DNA of 64,000 nucleotides. Source: Nocardioides sp. Root1257 (GTDB taxonomy: Bacteria > Actinomycetota > Actinomycetes > Propionibacteriales > Nocardioidaceae). The translations under genes were made by a program, and so were the position numbers. The stretch spans positions 1-64,000 of the forward strand of contig NZ_LMDV01000003.1 of assembly GCF_001425175.1 (NCBI RefSeq), written 5' to 3'. The number at the start of each line of letters is the position of its first letter. Positions within the stretch are counted from its first letter, which is position 1. This document shows positions 53,930-63,408 of the stretch, piece after piece. Below the pieces are notes generated by a model. It was not told the DNA's origin. It did no database searches and was given only the letters and a program-made list of their open reading frames with translations.

Positions 53930-54310
53930 ATCCTCGTTGCGAGGTACGACGCGTTGACCGGTTCCCGGATCCATGTGCCGCGTGCGTCGCGGAAGCCGTC
54001 GAGGACGTCGTAGCCATTCATGAGGTCGCCGTCCTCGTCGAACGGGAGCGCGGTCGGGGTCTCGCCGTCCGCGTCGCGGTACCAGCTCGGGTGCGCCAAC
54101 CGCGACTCGGCACGGTCTGCAGACGTCGCGGCATCTTGTAGTTGTACTGGTGGGTGGCGAAGCACATGTCGAAGTACGGCCACGGGAACGCCCACAGGCC
54201 ACGTGACACCGGTGTGCGTCGTTGCCAGCGGGACTGCTCGCCGAACTCGAGGGGCCCCGAGGCGCCACAGCAGCATCGCGCCGCCGCGCACCTGGACCTG
54301 ATCACCCACG
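53930..54310 (-). pseudogene. Frameshifted gene of unknown family
   Basis: Coding-like pieces appear in alternating frames. First GDQVQVRGGAMLLWRLGAP, next QRRTPVSRGLWAFPWPYFDM and THQYNYKMPRRL, then SRLAHPSWYRDADGETPTAL and VLDGFRDARGTWIREPV. At least two frameshifts separate them. The piece KMPRRL recalls the fragment at 56464. Nothing else is seen in 53652-54529. Confidence 0.55.
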
Positions 54311-54529
54311 CTCGTCACTGTGCCCGGCCGGCCCCACTCGGCAGTGGGCCCCTGTGCGGTAGGTGCGGGGGAGAGCCATGGCATCTCTCTGACGGCGCAG
54401 CACAGTGCAAACGCAGCGGTGCACACGGCCGAGCTCGTCGAGTTGCGGAAATTGCTACATCCGCTCACTCCTCGACGTACGGTCAGGCCTGCTCGGGAGG
54501 TGTCCGCCTCCATCTAACTTGGAGACCAC

Positions 54530-56347
54530 ATGCGTTTGCGGATCCTTCTGGCAGCGGCAGCAGTCAGTGTCCTCGTCCTCGGAGCGGTCGGCGGTCCCGC
54601 CCATGCCGCCACCCCGCTGCCCACGGACCTGGCCGGAACGGTCATCACCTGGGGAGATGAGAGCAACACCGAGTCCTCAGCGGCCATCCCGGTTCCCGGG
54701 GACCTCACCGGACTCGTACGGTCCGTCGCAGCCAGCGCCGTCGCGACCGGAGCGGTCACCGTCGACGGGCAGGTCAAGGTCTGGGGTGACCCCGACGCAC
54801 CCGAGGTCTCCGAAGCACCGGCCGGGATCACGGACGCGACCACCATCGTCCTCAGCACGGGCAACGGCGCCGTCCTCCACGCCGACGGGCGCATCACCGC
54901 CTGGGGTTCGTCGCCCCAGATCAGCGCTATCCCTTCCGATCTTCGCGCGAAGGCGATCGCCCTCACGGGCGGCACCGGGTACGCCGTGCGTCCCGACGGC
55001 ACGCTCACGACCTGGGGAGCCACCCCCGCCTACTCGACCCCGGCTGAGCTGACTGACCTGGTCGACGTCTCCGTCTCCGTGGACCGCGCGCTTGCTCTTC
55101 ACGCGAACGGCACTGTCACCATCTGGGGCTTCGACGACTACGCCGGTCCTCTCTCTGTCCCGGACTTCGGCGGGAAGAAGGTCATCAAGGTCGCCTCCGG
55201 AACGGGGTACAGCGCCGTCGTTCTCGACGATGGCTCCCTGAAGACCTGGGGCAACATGCCGCCCGGCGAGCCGCCCCTCGACGGGCAGTCCGCCGCGACG
55301 AAGGTCGTCGCCATCAGTACGTCTGCCACCGAGCGCACCGCCGGCGCTGTGAGCGCCGACGGGAACATGTACGTGTGGGGCGGGAACAACGCGATGACCG
55401 GGGTCTTCCTGAGCGGCGGGAAGTCCGTAGCGGCCGTCGCATTGGGTGAGAACCACGCGGCCGCGATCGTCACCGCGTTCCGCGCCCTCACCCAGCCGAC
55501 CGTCACCGGTACCCCTGAGGTGGGGCAGACCCTGACCGCGACGCCCGCGACCCTTTCGCTGACCCCGGACGCTCCGGCGACCGGTCAGTGGTACGCCGGC
55601 AATGACCCGATCGCCGGGAAGACCGCCACCACCCTGATCGTCGACGACACCCTCGTGGGCAAGACGATCAGCTACCGCACGACCGCGACCCGAGGAGCTG
55701 ACACCGTCGCGTCGTCCTCGACCCAGACCGGAGCCGTTGCGCCGGTTCCCACGGTCGACCCAGTTCCCCTGCCGACGTCCACGGTCTCGGTGAGCGTCAG
55801 CCCTGCCAGGGCCGCCGTCGGCACCGCCCGGGCCGTGACCGCCACCGTCACCACTGCGGGGACCCTAGCCCCCACCGGCACCGTCACGTTCACCGTAGGG
55901 ACCACGACCGCCACGACGCCGTTGACGGCCGGACGAGCGACCTGGCAGCTGCCCTCCCTGAAGGTCGGCGCGTACCGGGTGAGTGCGACCTACAGCGGTG
56001 ACGCCAACACTGCGGCGTCCACCTCGACCGTGAGTACCCTGACCGTCACCAAGGCCACCAGCAAGGTCACCGGCAAGGCGAAGGTCACCGGCAAGACCCG
56101 CAAGGTCGCCAAGAAGGTCACGCTCACGCTCACCGTGAAGAGCACCAAGGGCCTCTCGGCCGCCGGGACGGTGAGCGTCAAGCTCACAGGTGCGTCGAAG
56201 ATGACCGTCACCACGTCGGTCAACGCCGCCGGCAAGGCCACCGTCACGTACAAGAACCTCAAGCGAGGCAAGTACACGGTCAAGCTCACCTACACCGGGA
56301 ACCAGAGCATGGCACGGTCGACCGGCTCGCTGAAGTTCAAGGCCTGA
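54530..56347 (+). CDS. Secreted RCC1-repeat protein with Ig-like domains
   Basis: 605 aa. Signal peptide 1-27 (ending GPAHAA). Residues about 30-320 form RCC1/BNR-like blades, each with a W-G-D/S motif: VITWGDESN, VKVWGDPDA, ITAWGSSPQ, LTTWGATPA, VTIWGFDDY, LKTWGNMPP, MYVWGGNN. Then an Ig-like region (about 325-405), a Pro-rich linker and two Big_3_5/MBG-type domains (about 415-605) ending in a Lys-rich basic tail. Probably a surface or adhesive protein. GGAG lies 6 bp before the ATG. Hairpin terminator downstream. Confidence 0.88.
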   Translation: MRLRILLAAAAVSVLVLGAVGGPAHAATPLPTDLAGTVITWGDESNTESSAAIPVPGDLTGLVRSVAASAVATGAVTVDGQVKVWGDPDAPEVSEAPAGITDATTIVLSTGNGAVLHADGRITAWGSSPQISAIPSDLRAKAIALTGGTGYAVRPDGTLTTWGATPAYSTPAELTDLVDVSVSVDRALALHANGTVTIWGFDDYAGPLSVPDFGGKKVIKVASGTGYSAVVLDDGSLKTWGNMPPGEPPLDGQSAATKVVAISTSATERTAGAVSADGNMYVWGGNNAMTGVFLSGGKSVAAVALGENHAAAIVTAFRALTQPTVTGTPEVGQTLTATPATLSLTPDAPATGQWYAGNDPIAGKTATTLIVDDTLVGKTISYRTTATRGADTVASSSTQTGAVAPVPTVDPVPLPTSTVSVSVSPARAAVGTARAVTATVTTAGTLAPTGTVTFTVGTTTATTPLTAGRATWQLPSLKVGAYRVSATYSGDANTAASTSTVSTLTVTKATSKVTGKAKVTGKTRKVAKKVTLTLTVKSTKGLSAAGTVSVKLTGASKMTVTTSVNAAGKATVTYKNLKRGKYTVKLTYTGNQSMARSTGSLKFKA

Positions 56348-56364
56348 CTCGGAACGGACACCGC

Positions 56365-56385
56365 CCGGCCCCGGAAACGGGCCGG
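56365..56385 (+). terminator. Terminator hairpin of the RCC1-repeat gene
   Basis: CCGGCCC and GGGCCGG pair over a 7-base loop, 18 bp after the stop. A second hairpin, GGCCTGG with CCAGGCC, is at 56424-56446. Neither has a T-tract. Confidence 0.5.
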
Positions 56386-56463
56386 ATCAGCTACCGCAGC
56401 TACCCCGGACCTTCACGCGGCCGGGCCTGGGCCGGCTCGCCAGGCCGGCGCTGTGCGTCAGCG

Positions 56464-56640
56464 CTGGTGATACAGGTGCAGGTCGCTCTGTGTCGGGCCC
56501 CAGCACCGGTCTCCGACGATCGAGCGGGGCATCTTGTACCGGCGGTTGAACTTGCAGGAGGTCAGCTCCTGCGTCATGAGGCCGGGGCGCCAGTATCCGC
56601 CGTGACGCTTGTGGACGCGACCTGTCATCGGCAGAAGCGG
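56464..56640 (-). pseudogene. Gene fragment (about 58 aa)
   Basis: Ends ...KFNRRYKMPRSIVGDRCWGP, TQSDLHLYHQR. It has no upstream coding part. The motif YKMPRS recalls YNYKMPRRL of the pseudogene at 53.9-54.3 kb, so both may be leftovers of related genes. Family unknown. Confidence 0.4.
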
Positions 56641-56695
56641 GCGCTCGGGTCGTGGCAGATCAGGCTGTCCTGTTGGACGACGGCACGATGTTGTC

Positions 56696-56983
56696 GTGAC
56701 CGACTCGCTCGCCGTTCGCGGCATTCCAGCGAACCTGAAGTCGTATGTCTGCATCGAGGTTTTCGACCGCGAGAAGCCCGTGCTCCTCGTCAGTCGTGAG
56801 GATGGCGATTGGTGCTTCCTCTGCGGCGCAGGACATCCCGACGACGCGGCCTTCTATCGGGTCGTCGGAATCGGTCATCCGGTCGGCGATGACCCGACGC
56901 TGGCGGAGGTGCTCGACCTGGACGTCGACGTGGAAGCCGAACGAACCGCCGTGGGCAGTCGATGGAGCCGTACGCGCCTGTAG
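56696..56983 (+). CDS. Protein of unknown function (95 aa)
   Basis: Reads SLAVRGIPANLKSYVCIEVF, DREKPVLLVSREDGDWCFLC, and GHPDDAAFYRVVGIGHPVGD: an alpha/beta pattern with two Cys. It vaguely resembles small DUF2185-like immunity proteins, but I cannot confirm that. GTG 56696 is chosen; no ribosome site is obvious. Confidence 0.6.
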   Translation: MTDSLAVRGIPANLKSYVCIEVFDREKPVLLVSREDGDWCFLCGAGHPDDAAFYRVVGIGHPVGDDPTLAEVLDLDVDVEAERTAVGSRWSRTRL

Positions 56984-57044
56984 GTCAATAGACCGCACAT
57001 CGGCATGTCAGTACTCCGTCAAGCCGTAACAACGCCGGCTACTG

Positions 57045-57170
57045 CCTGACTCCGAGCTTGAGGTGGTGAGCGATGGAGAGTTGGTATCCCCAGTAGGTCT
57101 CCATGTCTTCGAGCCATTTCACCGGCAGTCCGTCGTGATTGATTGTGATCGTGGTCCACGGTTCACCGTC
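57045..57170 (-). pseudogene. C-terminal gene fragment
   Basis: About 40 codons ending in a stop read EPWTTITINHDGLPVKWLED, METYWGYQLSIAHHLKLGV. Upstream the frame breaks; coding-like LARFLDEDEQSPSRNE continues in another frame. It is a decayed gene of unknown kind. 56986-57356 holds nothing else recognised. Confidence 0.45.
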
Positions 57171-57356
57171 GCCCTCTCGTTCCTTGAGGGTGACTGCTCG
57201 TCCTCATCGAGGAACCGGGCAAGTACCGAGTCCGGGTCAGCGCCCGCGGTCGCGGCGCAGGTGGGGATGACGAACTAGATCACAACCCGGACGACGGGGG
57301 CGCCGATCGAGTGGTATCTGCTGGAGGCGTGGCCTGCCGCGCTGGGTGAACCGACT

Positions 57357-57845
57357 GTGGTGCGGCTGACGAGCCCGCACGCCGCGGACACGTTGAGACC
57401 GCCGCCTGAACAGGTCATCCCCGAGGCCGAGGCAGGGTTGGCGGCCGCGGCCCGCGTCGGCCGCGATGCCACCCGCGCGCAAGGAGCGCGGGCGCTGTCC
57501 GGTGGCGTCGGCTCGGTGCGGGTGGAGCGGACGATCCCTGGGACGCGCCGCCGAATGTTCGCCCAGCTGTGCACATACCTGCCCTCGTGGAGCAGCATGT
57601 GGCTCCCTCCGCCGACCTGGAGCTACACGGGTGGGATCAGGCTGGAGGTCGGTGCCGAATCGTGGGCGTACGCCCACCAGCACCCCGACCAGCTGAGCGG
57701 CGATCCGGGAGCGATCCGATGGAGGTTCCTCGAGATCGTCAAGCCCGAGGGCATCGTGCGGTCGTGGAACTGGGTCCGACGCGTCGGTGACCGAGGCCCG
57801 TCCGCGTCCTACCTCGGCGAGGATGTCCTGCTGGTCGACTCAGTC
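57357..57845 (+). pseudogene. Truncated gene of unknown family
   Basis: Codon bias is strong from about 57280 to 57843 and then collapses, while the frame continues open to 58115. Readable segments: SPHAADTLRPPPEQVIPEAE, LEVGAESWAYAHQHPDQL, RWRFLEIVKPEGIVRSWNWV. GTG 57357 is the first possible start, but coding-like sequence begins earlier, so the 5' end may be lost as well. The 3' end abuts a second gene on the opposite strand. Confidence 0.45.
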
Positions 57846-58191
57846 ATGGCTGCGGTTCGTTGCAAACCATCTCTGTCGCGTTCACCAGCCCCGGGGCGTC
57901 CATCGAGAACTCGACTACGTCCTCCCATTCCTGGCCAGGTGCGCACGGCGCGCCGTCCAGGAGACGCGTGGTCACCTCGAACGGTCCGAACTGATCAGCG
58001 GTGTGGACCCAGACGTCTGACCTCGTCAACTCTTCCTCGGGCACCGACACCAACGTGTTCTCGTCCATCGGGGCGACGCCGATGGGCAGGTCATCCCACG
58101 TGCGCAACACGATGACGCTGTGCTCCACCTCAAAGGTTGCGGACCGCTCTCGCAAGACCGCCGACTGGTGCTCCCTGAACAACCTGGCCAC
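57844..58191 (-). CDS. Protein of unknown function, probably truncated
   Basis: 115 aa beginning MARLFREHQSAVLRERSATF, with VWVHTADQFGPFEVTTRLLD and EWEDVVEFSMDAPGL. Good codon bias to the end. Its stop lies exactly where the opposing gene loses coding character, so both probably lost their 3' ends at the same junction. Function unknown. Confidence 0.6.
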   Translation of the reverse strand: MARLFREHQSAVLRERSATFEVEHSVIVLRTWDDLPIGVAPMDENTLVSVPEEELTRSDVWVHTADQFGPFEVTTRLLDGAPCAPGQEWEDVVEFSMDAPGLVNATEMVCNEPQP

Positions 58192-58422
58192 TCCCGTTCA
58201 TCGCGCTTCGGTCATCCTCGTGGAGAAGCCGATCTTTTCTTCGTGAACCGCCCAATATCGGCAGATCCGGACCAGCTGATCGCGGCAGATCCGGATGCTT
58301 TGCCTGCGCCGCTTCTCCAGCGTCCGACGTCATCCAGTTATCTTTGGGCATCGGCTGACCGGGCTAAGCAATCGTAATCGGACGGCCCGTCCCGTAAGCC
58401 CGTTGGCCCCGTCTGAGATCTA

Positions 58423-58720
58423 ACTGAGTGTGTCCTTTCGGGTCACACCGGTTCCCTTGGCGCCACCAACTCGGGGGCGGTTCTTGGTTGCCGTCCGACC
58501 GCCATCGTCCGGTGGTCTTCCATCGGTTCCGGCCCAGGGCCCCTTCGTGGTGCGGGGTGACGGTTGGCTCTACGAGCCCAGCTCATCCAGGCGCGGACAG
58601 GTGTGCCCTGTCAGGCTGCCACAGATAGCGGCGGTGGGTAGGTCACCGATTCATGTTGCGGAACCACACCCGGCGTGACTCTGAGAACCCCGAAACTCAG
58701 GCGAAAGGGACACATTCAGT
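58423..58720 (+). mobile_element. MITE-like element or IS remnant
   Basis: Terminal inverted repeats of 18-19 bp: ACTGAGTGTGTCCTTTCG at 58423-58440 and, reversed at 58702-58720, ACTGAATGTGTCCCTTTCG (one mismatch, one indel). The 260 bp between hold no transposase. This size and structure fit a MITE or an internally deleted IS. Family not identified. Confidence 0.55.
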
Positions 58721-58802
58721 CAGCGAGTAGCCGCTGCGGTTCATGACCATCGCTTCGACCTCGGCGTCGCCGACGCTCTGAGCCGGCCGGTCGCGCGAGC
58801 GG

Positions 58803-59426
58803 TCAGATCGACGGCTGCGGGTCGTACTGGATGCCTCGTCGCACTTCGCGGGCTCGTTCCGTCCCGGCCAGGCGGGCGACGAGGTGGAGAGCCATGTCGA
58901 TGCCGGCGGAGACGCCGGCGCTCGTGATCATGTCGCCGTCGTCGACGTAGCGGGCGTTGACGTCGGTGGCGATGGTCGGGTCGAGCTCGGAGAGCAGGTT
59001 GAGTGAGGCCCAGTGGGTGGTGGCCGGCCTGTTGATGAGGAGTCCGGCGGCTGCGTAGACGAGGCTGCCGGTGCACACCGACGTCATGAGCGGGACGTTG
59101 GCCGCCTGGGTGCGTACCCAGGTGAGGTGGTCTTGGTCCTCGAGGAGTCTGCTCGTGCCCCAGCCGCCGGGGTGGATGAGGACATCGAGGTCGGATAGAT
59201 CCGCGTACGAGTGGTGGGAGCCCAGAGTCAGGCCCTTCGCACCAGTCACCGGACCGCCGTCAGCGGACAAGGTCGTGATGCTCCACCCGTCCTCGGGATG
59301 GGAGAGGGTCCAGTACGCGAGGACCTCCCAAGGGCCGACCGCGTCGAGCTCCTCGACCTGGTCGAACAGCAGCAACCCGATGCGACGAGAGGTGGGCAGG
59401 TCGTTGGAGGGAGCGGTGTCGGGCAT
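58803..59426 (-). CDS. DJ-1/PfpI-family protein
   Basis: A 207-aa DJ-1/PfpI (GATase1-like) protein. It starts RIGLLLFDQVEELDAVGPWE, has VLIHPGGWGTSRLLED, and the nucleophile elbow SVCTGSLVYAAAGLL with the reactive Cys, then TTHWASLNLL. It lacks the C-terminal AraC HTH that often follows this fold. Related enzymes include isonitrile hydratases and glyoxalase III. ATG 59426 follows GGAGAG. The shared operator lies 65 bp upstream of the start codon. Confidence 0.93.
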   Translation of the reverse strand: MPDTAPSNDLPTSRRIGLLLFDQVEELDAVGPWEVLAYWTLSHPEDGWSITTLSADGGPVTGAKGLTLGSHHSYADLSDLDVLIHPGGWGTSRLLEDQDHLTWVRTQAANVPLMTSVCTGSLVYAAAGLLINRPATTHWASLNLLSELDPTIATDVNARYVDDGDMITSAGVSAGIDMALHLVARLAGTERAREVRRGIQYDPQPSI

Positions 59427-59490
59427 CTGGTGCTCTCCTGCGGGTCGATTGAGTGGGCAGCCCCAGGCTGGTGGAGTCGTTGGGTGCTCG

Positions 59491-59509
59491 CCCCGGTCAG
59501 ATGGCCGGG
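59491..59509 (+). promoter_or_regulatory. Shared operator, copy 1 (DJ-1 gene and LuxR gene)
   Basis: CCCCGGTCAGATGGCCGGG, a quasi-palindrome (CCCGGTCA-GA-TGGCCGGG). It is 65 bp from ATG 59426 and 62 bp from GTG 59571 of the divergent regulator gene, so it could control both. Confidence 0.7.
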
Positions 59510-59570
59510 TTCGAGGTGAAGGCGCCTCGATTCGAGGGTCTTGGGCCGACGCCGGGGGTAGGTTCGCGGA

Positions 59571-62336
59571 GTGTTGGTCGGCCGTCACCGCGAGAGCGCG
59601 CACCTGGCTGACCTTCTCGAGCAGGCGCGACACGGGGCCGCACGCTGTGTGGTGGTCCGAGGCGAGCCGGGTGTTGGGAAGTCCGCGCTGGTCGAGGACC
59701 TCGTCTCAGCCTCTGGTGACGTGACTGTGTTGCGCACCCAGGGCGTGCAGGCGGAGGCGCCGTTGGCGTTCGCCGCGTTACACCGGCTCCTGTTGCCGTT
59801 GACCCGGTTGCGCGAAGGGCTTCCGGCGCCGCAGGAACGGGCGTTGCGGGTCGCGTTCGGCGAGGAGGACGGCCCATCAGTTGAACCGTTCCTCGTCGCG
59901 GTGGCGACCCTGTCTCTGCTGAGCGCTGCGGCCGAGGAGCAGACGGTGTTGTGTGTCGTGGAGGACGCACACTGGCTCGACGCCGCGACGTCGGACGCGC
60001 TGCTGTTCTGCGCCCGTCGGCTGGGCGCCGACCGCGTCCTTCTTGTGTTCTCTCTCCGGGATGACGCGGGGTCTTTCCATCCGGGTGGTCTCGACGAGCT
60101 GGTCATGACGGGACTCGAGGACAACGCATCGCGGGAACTGCTGGGGCAGCGCGTCGGCGGGGTGCTCGCACCAGGCGTGGCTGACCGCCTTGTTCAGGAG
60201 ACCGGCGGGAATCCGCTCGCACTGCTCGAGCTCCCACCAGCTCTGACCGCTAGCCAGCTTGAGGGTGCTGCGCCGCTGCCTGAGCAGCTGCCGTTGTCGT
60301 CGCGCGTGGAGGCCGCGTTCCTCGACCGCAGCCGCGCGCTGCCAACGCCGACACAGACCGCCCTCCTGGTCGTGGCTGCCGACGACACCGGCGACCTGAC
60401 GACGGTGCGGAGGGCCGTTCGCGCTCTCGGAGTCGCCGAGGAGGCTGTGGAGGAAGCGGTCGCATCGGGGCTCCTGGTCGCCGACGCACAGACGCTGCGG
60501 GTACGGCATCCGTTGGTTCGCTCAGCGGTGTACCAGGCCGCGACCGGGACACAACGTCGCGCCGTACACCTGGCACTCGCCGACGCCCTGACCGTCGCAG
60601 GTGACGCTGACCGGGCGACGTGGCATCGAGCGTCAGCGGCCGAAGGGCCCGACCTCAAACTGGTCGCGGCGCTTCAGGACGTGGGAGCCCGCGCGGCTCG
60701 CCGCGGCGCGTACGCCTCCGCCTTGGCTGCCTACGAGCGTGCGGCAGCGTTGACGACCGACTCCGCGCAACAGGCGGCGCTCACTTTCGCGGCCGCCCGC
60801 AACGCCTGGGCCTCCGGGCAAGCCGAACACGCGCGGACGCTCGCGCTGGCCGCGCGCCAGTCGGCCGTGGACCCGGTGTTGCTCGCCGACATCGCACGCC
60901 TCCTCGGCCGTGTCGAGGTCAACCTCGGCTCCGCGGTCGACGCCCACCGGATCTTCGTCGAGACCGCACGAACGGTCAGCGCGTTCGACCAGCCGAAGGC
61001 ACTGGAGATGGCGGTAGCCGCGGCCATCATGCGGACCTATGGCGCTGACAGCGGCGCGCGGTTGGCCGACTGTGACGTCGACGCCGAGCCGGTCGAAGGC
61101 AACGATCCCCGCACGTTGGTCCTGAAGCAGCTATTCGTCGCGATGACCTTGGCCGCCGAGCACGACTGGGCCGGAGCTACCAGCGCCCTCGACGTGGGCC
61201 TTGAGGCCGGAGATGAGGTTGTCGACCTCGACGTGCTCGGCAACCTGGGCAACGCAGCCCTCCAACTCGGCGCCGACGCAGCGCAGCAACACTTCTACGC
61301 GCTGACCCTGTCCCGGGCACGCGACACCGGGGCGGTGCTGACGGTCGTCTACGCCCTGCACCGTCTGTGCTTCGGATACCTGGTTGCCGGCGACTGGCCC
61401 GCAGTCCGCAGTAGCGCCCAGGAGGCACTCAACCTGGCCGAAACCGTCGGTCAGCGGCAGCTGCGGACACCTGCTCTCGCCTGGCTCACACTGCTGGCCG
61501 CACGCCAGGCCGGAGACGACTTCGACACCCTCCTCACCGAGGTCGACGAAGCCACCGCGACCTACCCGTTGGGCATCCTGGGCGACCCGGTGCACGACCT
61601 GGTCCGCTGGGCCAAGGGCGCGCGAGCTGCGGACGCGGGAGATGCGTCTGGTGCCCTTCACCACCTGTCCCGGCTCCGCGTGCCGGCCCTGACCCGGATG
61701 GCGGCCGTAGACCGAACCGACGCCGCGGTCCGCGCAGGCGCCATCGACACGGCCCGGCGTTGGGTGGACGAGCTCGCACCGTTCGCGGACGCGACCGGCA
61801 GACCCTGGGCGTTGGGCGCGGTCGCGTACGGCCGAGCCATGACGACCCAGACGGCCTCCGAGACCGACTCGCCCCCTGACATGGGCGCGGACGGGCTCGC
61901 CAACGACCCGGACACCCTGTTCCGCGAAGCGCTGGCTCAATACGCGACCGCTGGGCGCCCCTTCGACGAAGCACGCACACACCTTGCGTACGGCGAGTGG
62001 CTGCGACGCGCCCAACGTCGAGTTGATGCTCGCGAACACCTGCGCCGAGCGACGGAGACGTTCGCCGACCTGCGCGCCGTGCCGCTCACCGAGCGCGCGA
62101 ACGCCGAGCTGCGTGCCTCGGGCGAGACAGCCCGCAAGCGCGATCCGTCCACGTTGGTCGACCTGACGCCGATGGAGCTGAAGGTTGCCCAGCTGGTGTC
62201 GACGGGGTTGTCGAACAAGGACGTCGCCGCCCAGATCTGGGTGTCGCCGAGAACAGTCGCGTTCCATCTGCGCAACGTGTTCGCGAAGGCTGGTATCAGC
62301 TCTCGCGGTGAGCTCGCCCAGCTCGACCTTGGTTGA
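59571..62336 (+). CDS. Large ATP-binding LuxR-family regulator (LAL type)
   Basis: 921 aa. The N-terminal AAA/STAND ATPase has Walker A RGEPGVGKSALVEDL (31-45) and Walker B VLCVVEDAHWLDAAT. A long helical, TPR-like middle part (about 330-840) follows. The C-terminal LuxR HTH (about 858-918) reads LTPMELKVAQLVSTGLSNKD, VAAQIWVSPRTVAFHLRNVF. Such proteins sense inducers and activate target operons with ATP-dependent assembly. GTG start. Operator copy 1 lies in its promoter region, and copies 2 and 3 in front of two genes beyond its 3' end, making it the obvious candidate regulator. Confidence 0.95.
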   Translation: MLVGRHRESAHLADLLEQARHGAARCVVVRGEPGVGKSALVEDLVSASGDVTVLRTQGVQAEAPLAFAALHRLLLPLTRLREGLPAPQERALRVAFGEEDGPSVEPFLVAVATLSLLSAAAEEQTVLCVVEDAHWLDAATSDALLFCARRLGADRVLLVFSLRDDAGSFHPGGLDELVMTGLEDNASRELLGQRVGGVLAPGVADRLVQETGGNPLALLELPPALTASQLEGAAPLPEQLPLSSRVEAAFLDRSRALPTPTQTALLVVAADDTGDLTTVRRAVRALGVAEEAVEEAVASGLLVADAQTLRVRHPLVRSAVYQAATGTQRRAVHLALADALTVAGDADRATWHRASAAEGPDLKLVAALQDVGARAARRGAYASALAAYERAAALTTDSAQQAALTFAAARNAWASGQAEHARTLALAARQSAVDPVLLADIARLLGRVEVNLGSAVDAHRIFVETARTVSAFDQPKALEMAVAAAIMRTYGADSGARLADCDVDAEPVEGNDPRTLVLKQLFVAMTLAAEHDWAGATSALDVGLEAGDEVVDLDVLGNLGNAALQLGADAAQQHFYALTLSRARDTGAVLTVVYALHRLCFGYLVAGDWPAVRSSAQEALNLAETVGQRQLRTPALAWLTLLAARQAGDDFDTLLTEVDEATATYPLGILGDPVHDLVRWAKGARAADAGDASGALHHLSRLRVPALTRMAAVDRTDAAVRAGAIDTARRWVDELAPFADATGRPWALGAVAYGRAMTTQTASETDSPPDMGADGLANDPDTLFREALAQYATAGRPFDEARTHLAYGEWLRRAQRRVDAREHLRRATETFADLRAVPLTERANAELRASGETARKRDPSTLVDLTPMELKVAQLVSTGLSNKDVAAQIWVSPRTVAFHLRNVFAKAGISSRGELAQLDLG

Positions 62337-62375
62337 GCTCGGCCGACGGTGCCGGTCCGACGGGTGGTCGCGCTG

Positions 62376-63344
62376 TCAGGGCACGATGACAACTCGACCT
62401 GATGCTCGACCGGTCTCGAACGACGCGATGGCTTCCGCGCCGTCACAGAGCGGGAAACTCGGCCCGACCACGGGGGCGACCTTCCCAGCGGCGACAAGCT
62501 CGTTCACGAACAGCAGCTCCTTCGCGTTCTCCTTGACCACGAAGGCGACAAGCTTCTGGGAGACGAACACCGACAGGACGCTGGCCCACAGCTGTCGCTG
62601 AATCCCGCCGACCCAACGGTCGCCCTCCCCGCCGAGCATCACCAGCGTTCCCGCCGGTGTCAGGGCGCGACGCAGCCGCCCGACCGGCGTCCGGCCACCG
62701 ATGTCGACGATGAGGTCGAATCGCTGCGACCCGTCACAGAAGTCGTCCCTCGAGTAGTCGAGTACCTCGCCTGCGCCCAGTGAGCGCACCAGCTCGGCGT
62801 GCTTGGCGCTGCACACCCCGGTCACCGTGGCGCCGAACGCGACAGCGAGCTGGACCGCGACCGTGCCCACTGCGCCGGACGCACCGACGATGAGCACTCG
62901 TTGTCCCGGCTGGACGTGGCCGATGTCGCGCAACGCCTGCAAGGCAACGAAGCTCGGGTACGGCAGGACCGCAGCCTGTTCGAACGTCAGCTGCGCCGGC
63001 TTCGGGGCAATCTTCTCGACCGACGCGACCGCGTACTCCGCGAACGTTCCACGGGTGGCGCCATACACCTCGTCGCCCGGCTTGAACGTGTCGACTCCCG
63101 GGCCGACGGCCTCGACGACGCCGGCGAAGTTGGTCCCGGGTACCGCGACGCTGGGAGCGCGGAACCCGAAACCCAGGACCCGCATCAGGTAGGGCTCACC
63201 GGTCATGAAGTGCCACGCGCCCCGGTCCATCCCCGCCGCGACGACGCGCACACGGACCTGTCCCTCGCTCGGCTCCGGCATGTCGACGTCGCGGAACTCC
63301 ATCGCGTCCGCAGCTCCGTACCGGTCTTGGGTGAGCGCCTTCAT
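62376..63344 (-). CDS. MDR-family NAD(P)-dependent oxidoreductase (quinone-reductase-like)
   Basis: A 322-aa zinc-independent medium-chain reductase. MKALTQDRYGAADAMEFRDV starts the GroES-like half; VPGTNFAGVVEAVGPGVDTF and AVLPYPSFVALQALRDIG follow. The nucleotide loop is VLIVGASGAVGTVAVQLAV. No zinc ligands are present. GGAGGT precedes ATG 63344. Operator copy 2 lies 64 bp upstream. It probably reduces quinones or reactive enones with NADPH. Confidence 0.93.
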   Translation of the reverse strand: MKALTQDRYGAADAMEFRDVDMPEPSEGQVRVRVVAAGMDRGAWHFMTGEPYLMRVLGFGFRAPSVAVPGTNFAGVVEAVGPGVDTFKPGDEVYGATRGTFAEYAVASVEKIAPKPAQLTFEQAAVLPYPSFVALQALRDIGHVQPGQRVLIVGASGAVGTVAVQLAVAFGATVTGVCSAKHAELVRSLGAGEVLDYSRDDFCDGSQRFDLIVDIGGRTPVGRLRRALTPAGTLVMLGGEGDRWVGGIQRQLWASVLSVFVSQKLVAFVVKENAKELLFVNELVAAGKVAPVVGPSFPLCDGAEAIASFETGRASGRVVIVP

Positions 63345-63408
63345 GTTGACCTCCAGGTTCGACGGCTGATGTGCCGCTTCCGAGGGTGGCCGGTTCGCGT
63401 GCTCGTCA

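Noticed and set aside
58430..58678. 82-codon open frame inside the MITE-like element
   Set aside because: No start site, no family resemblance to a transposase and weak codon bias.
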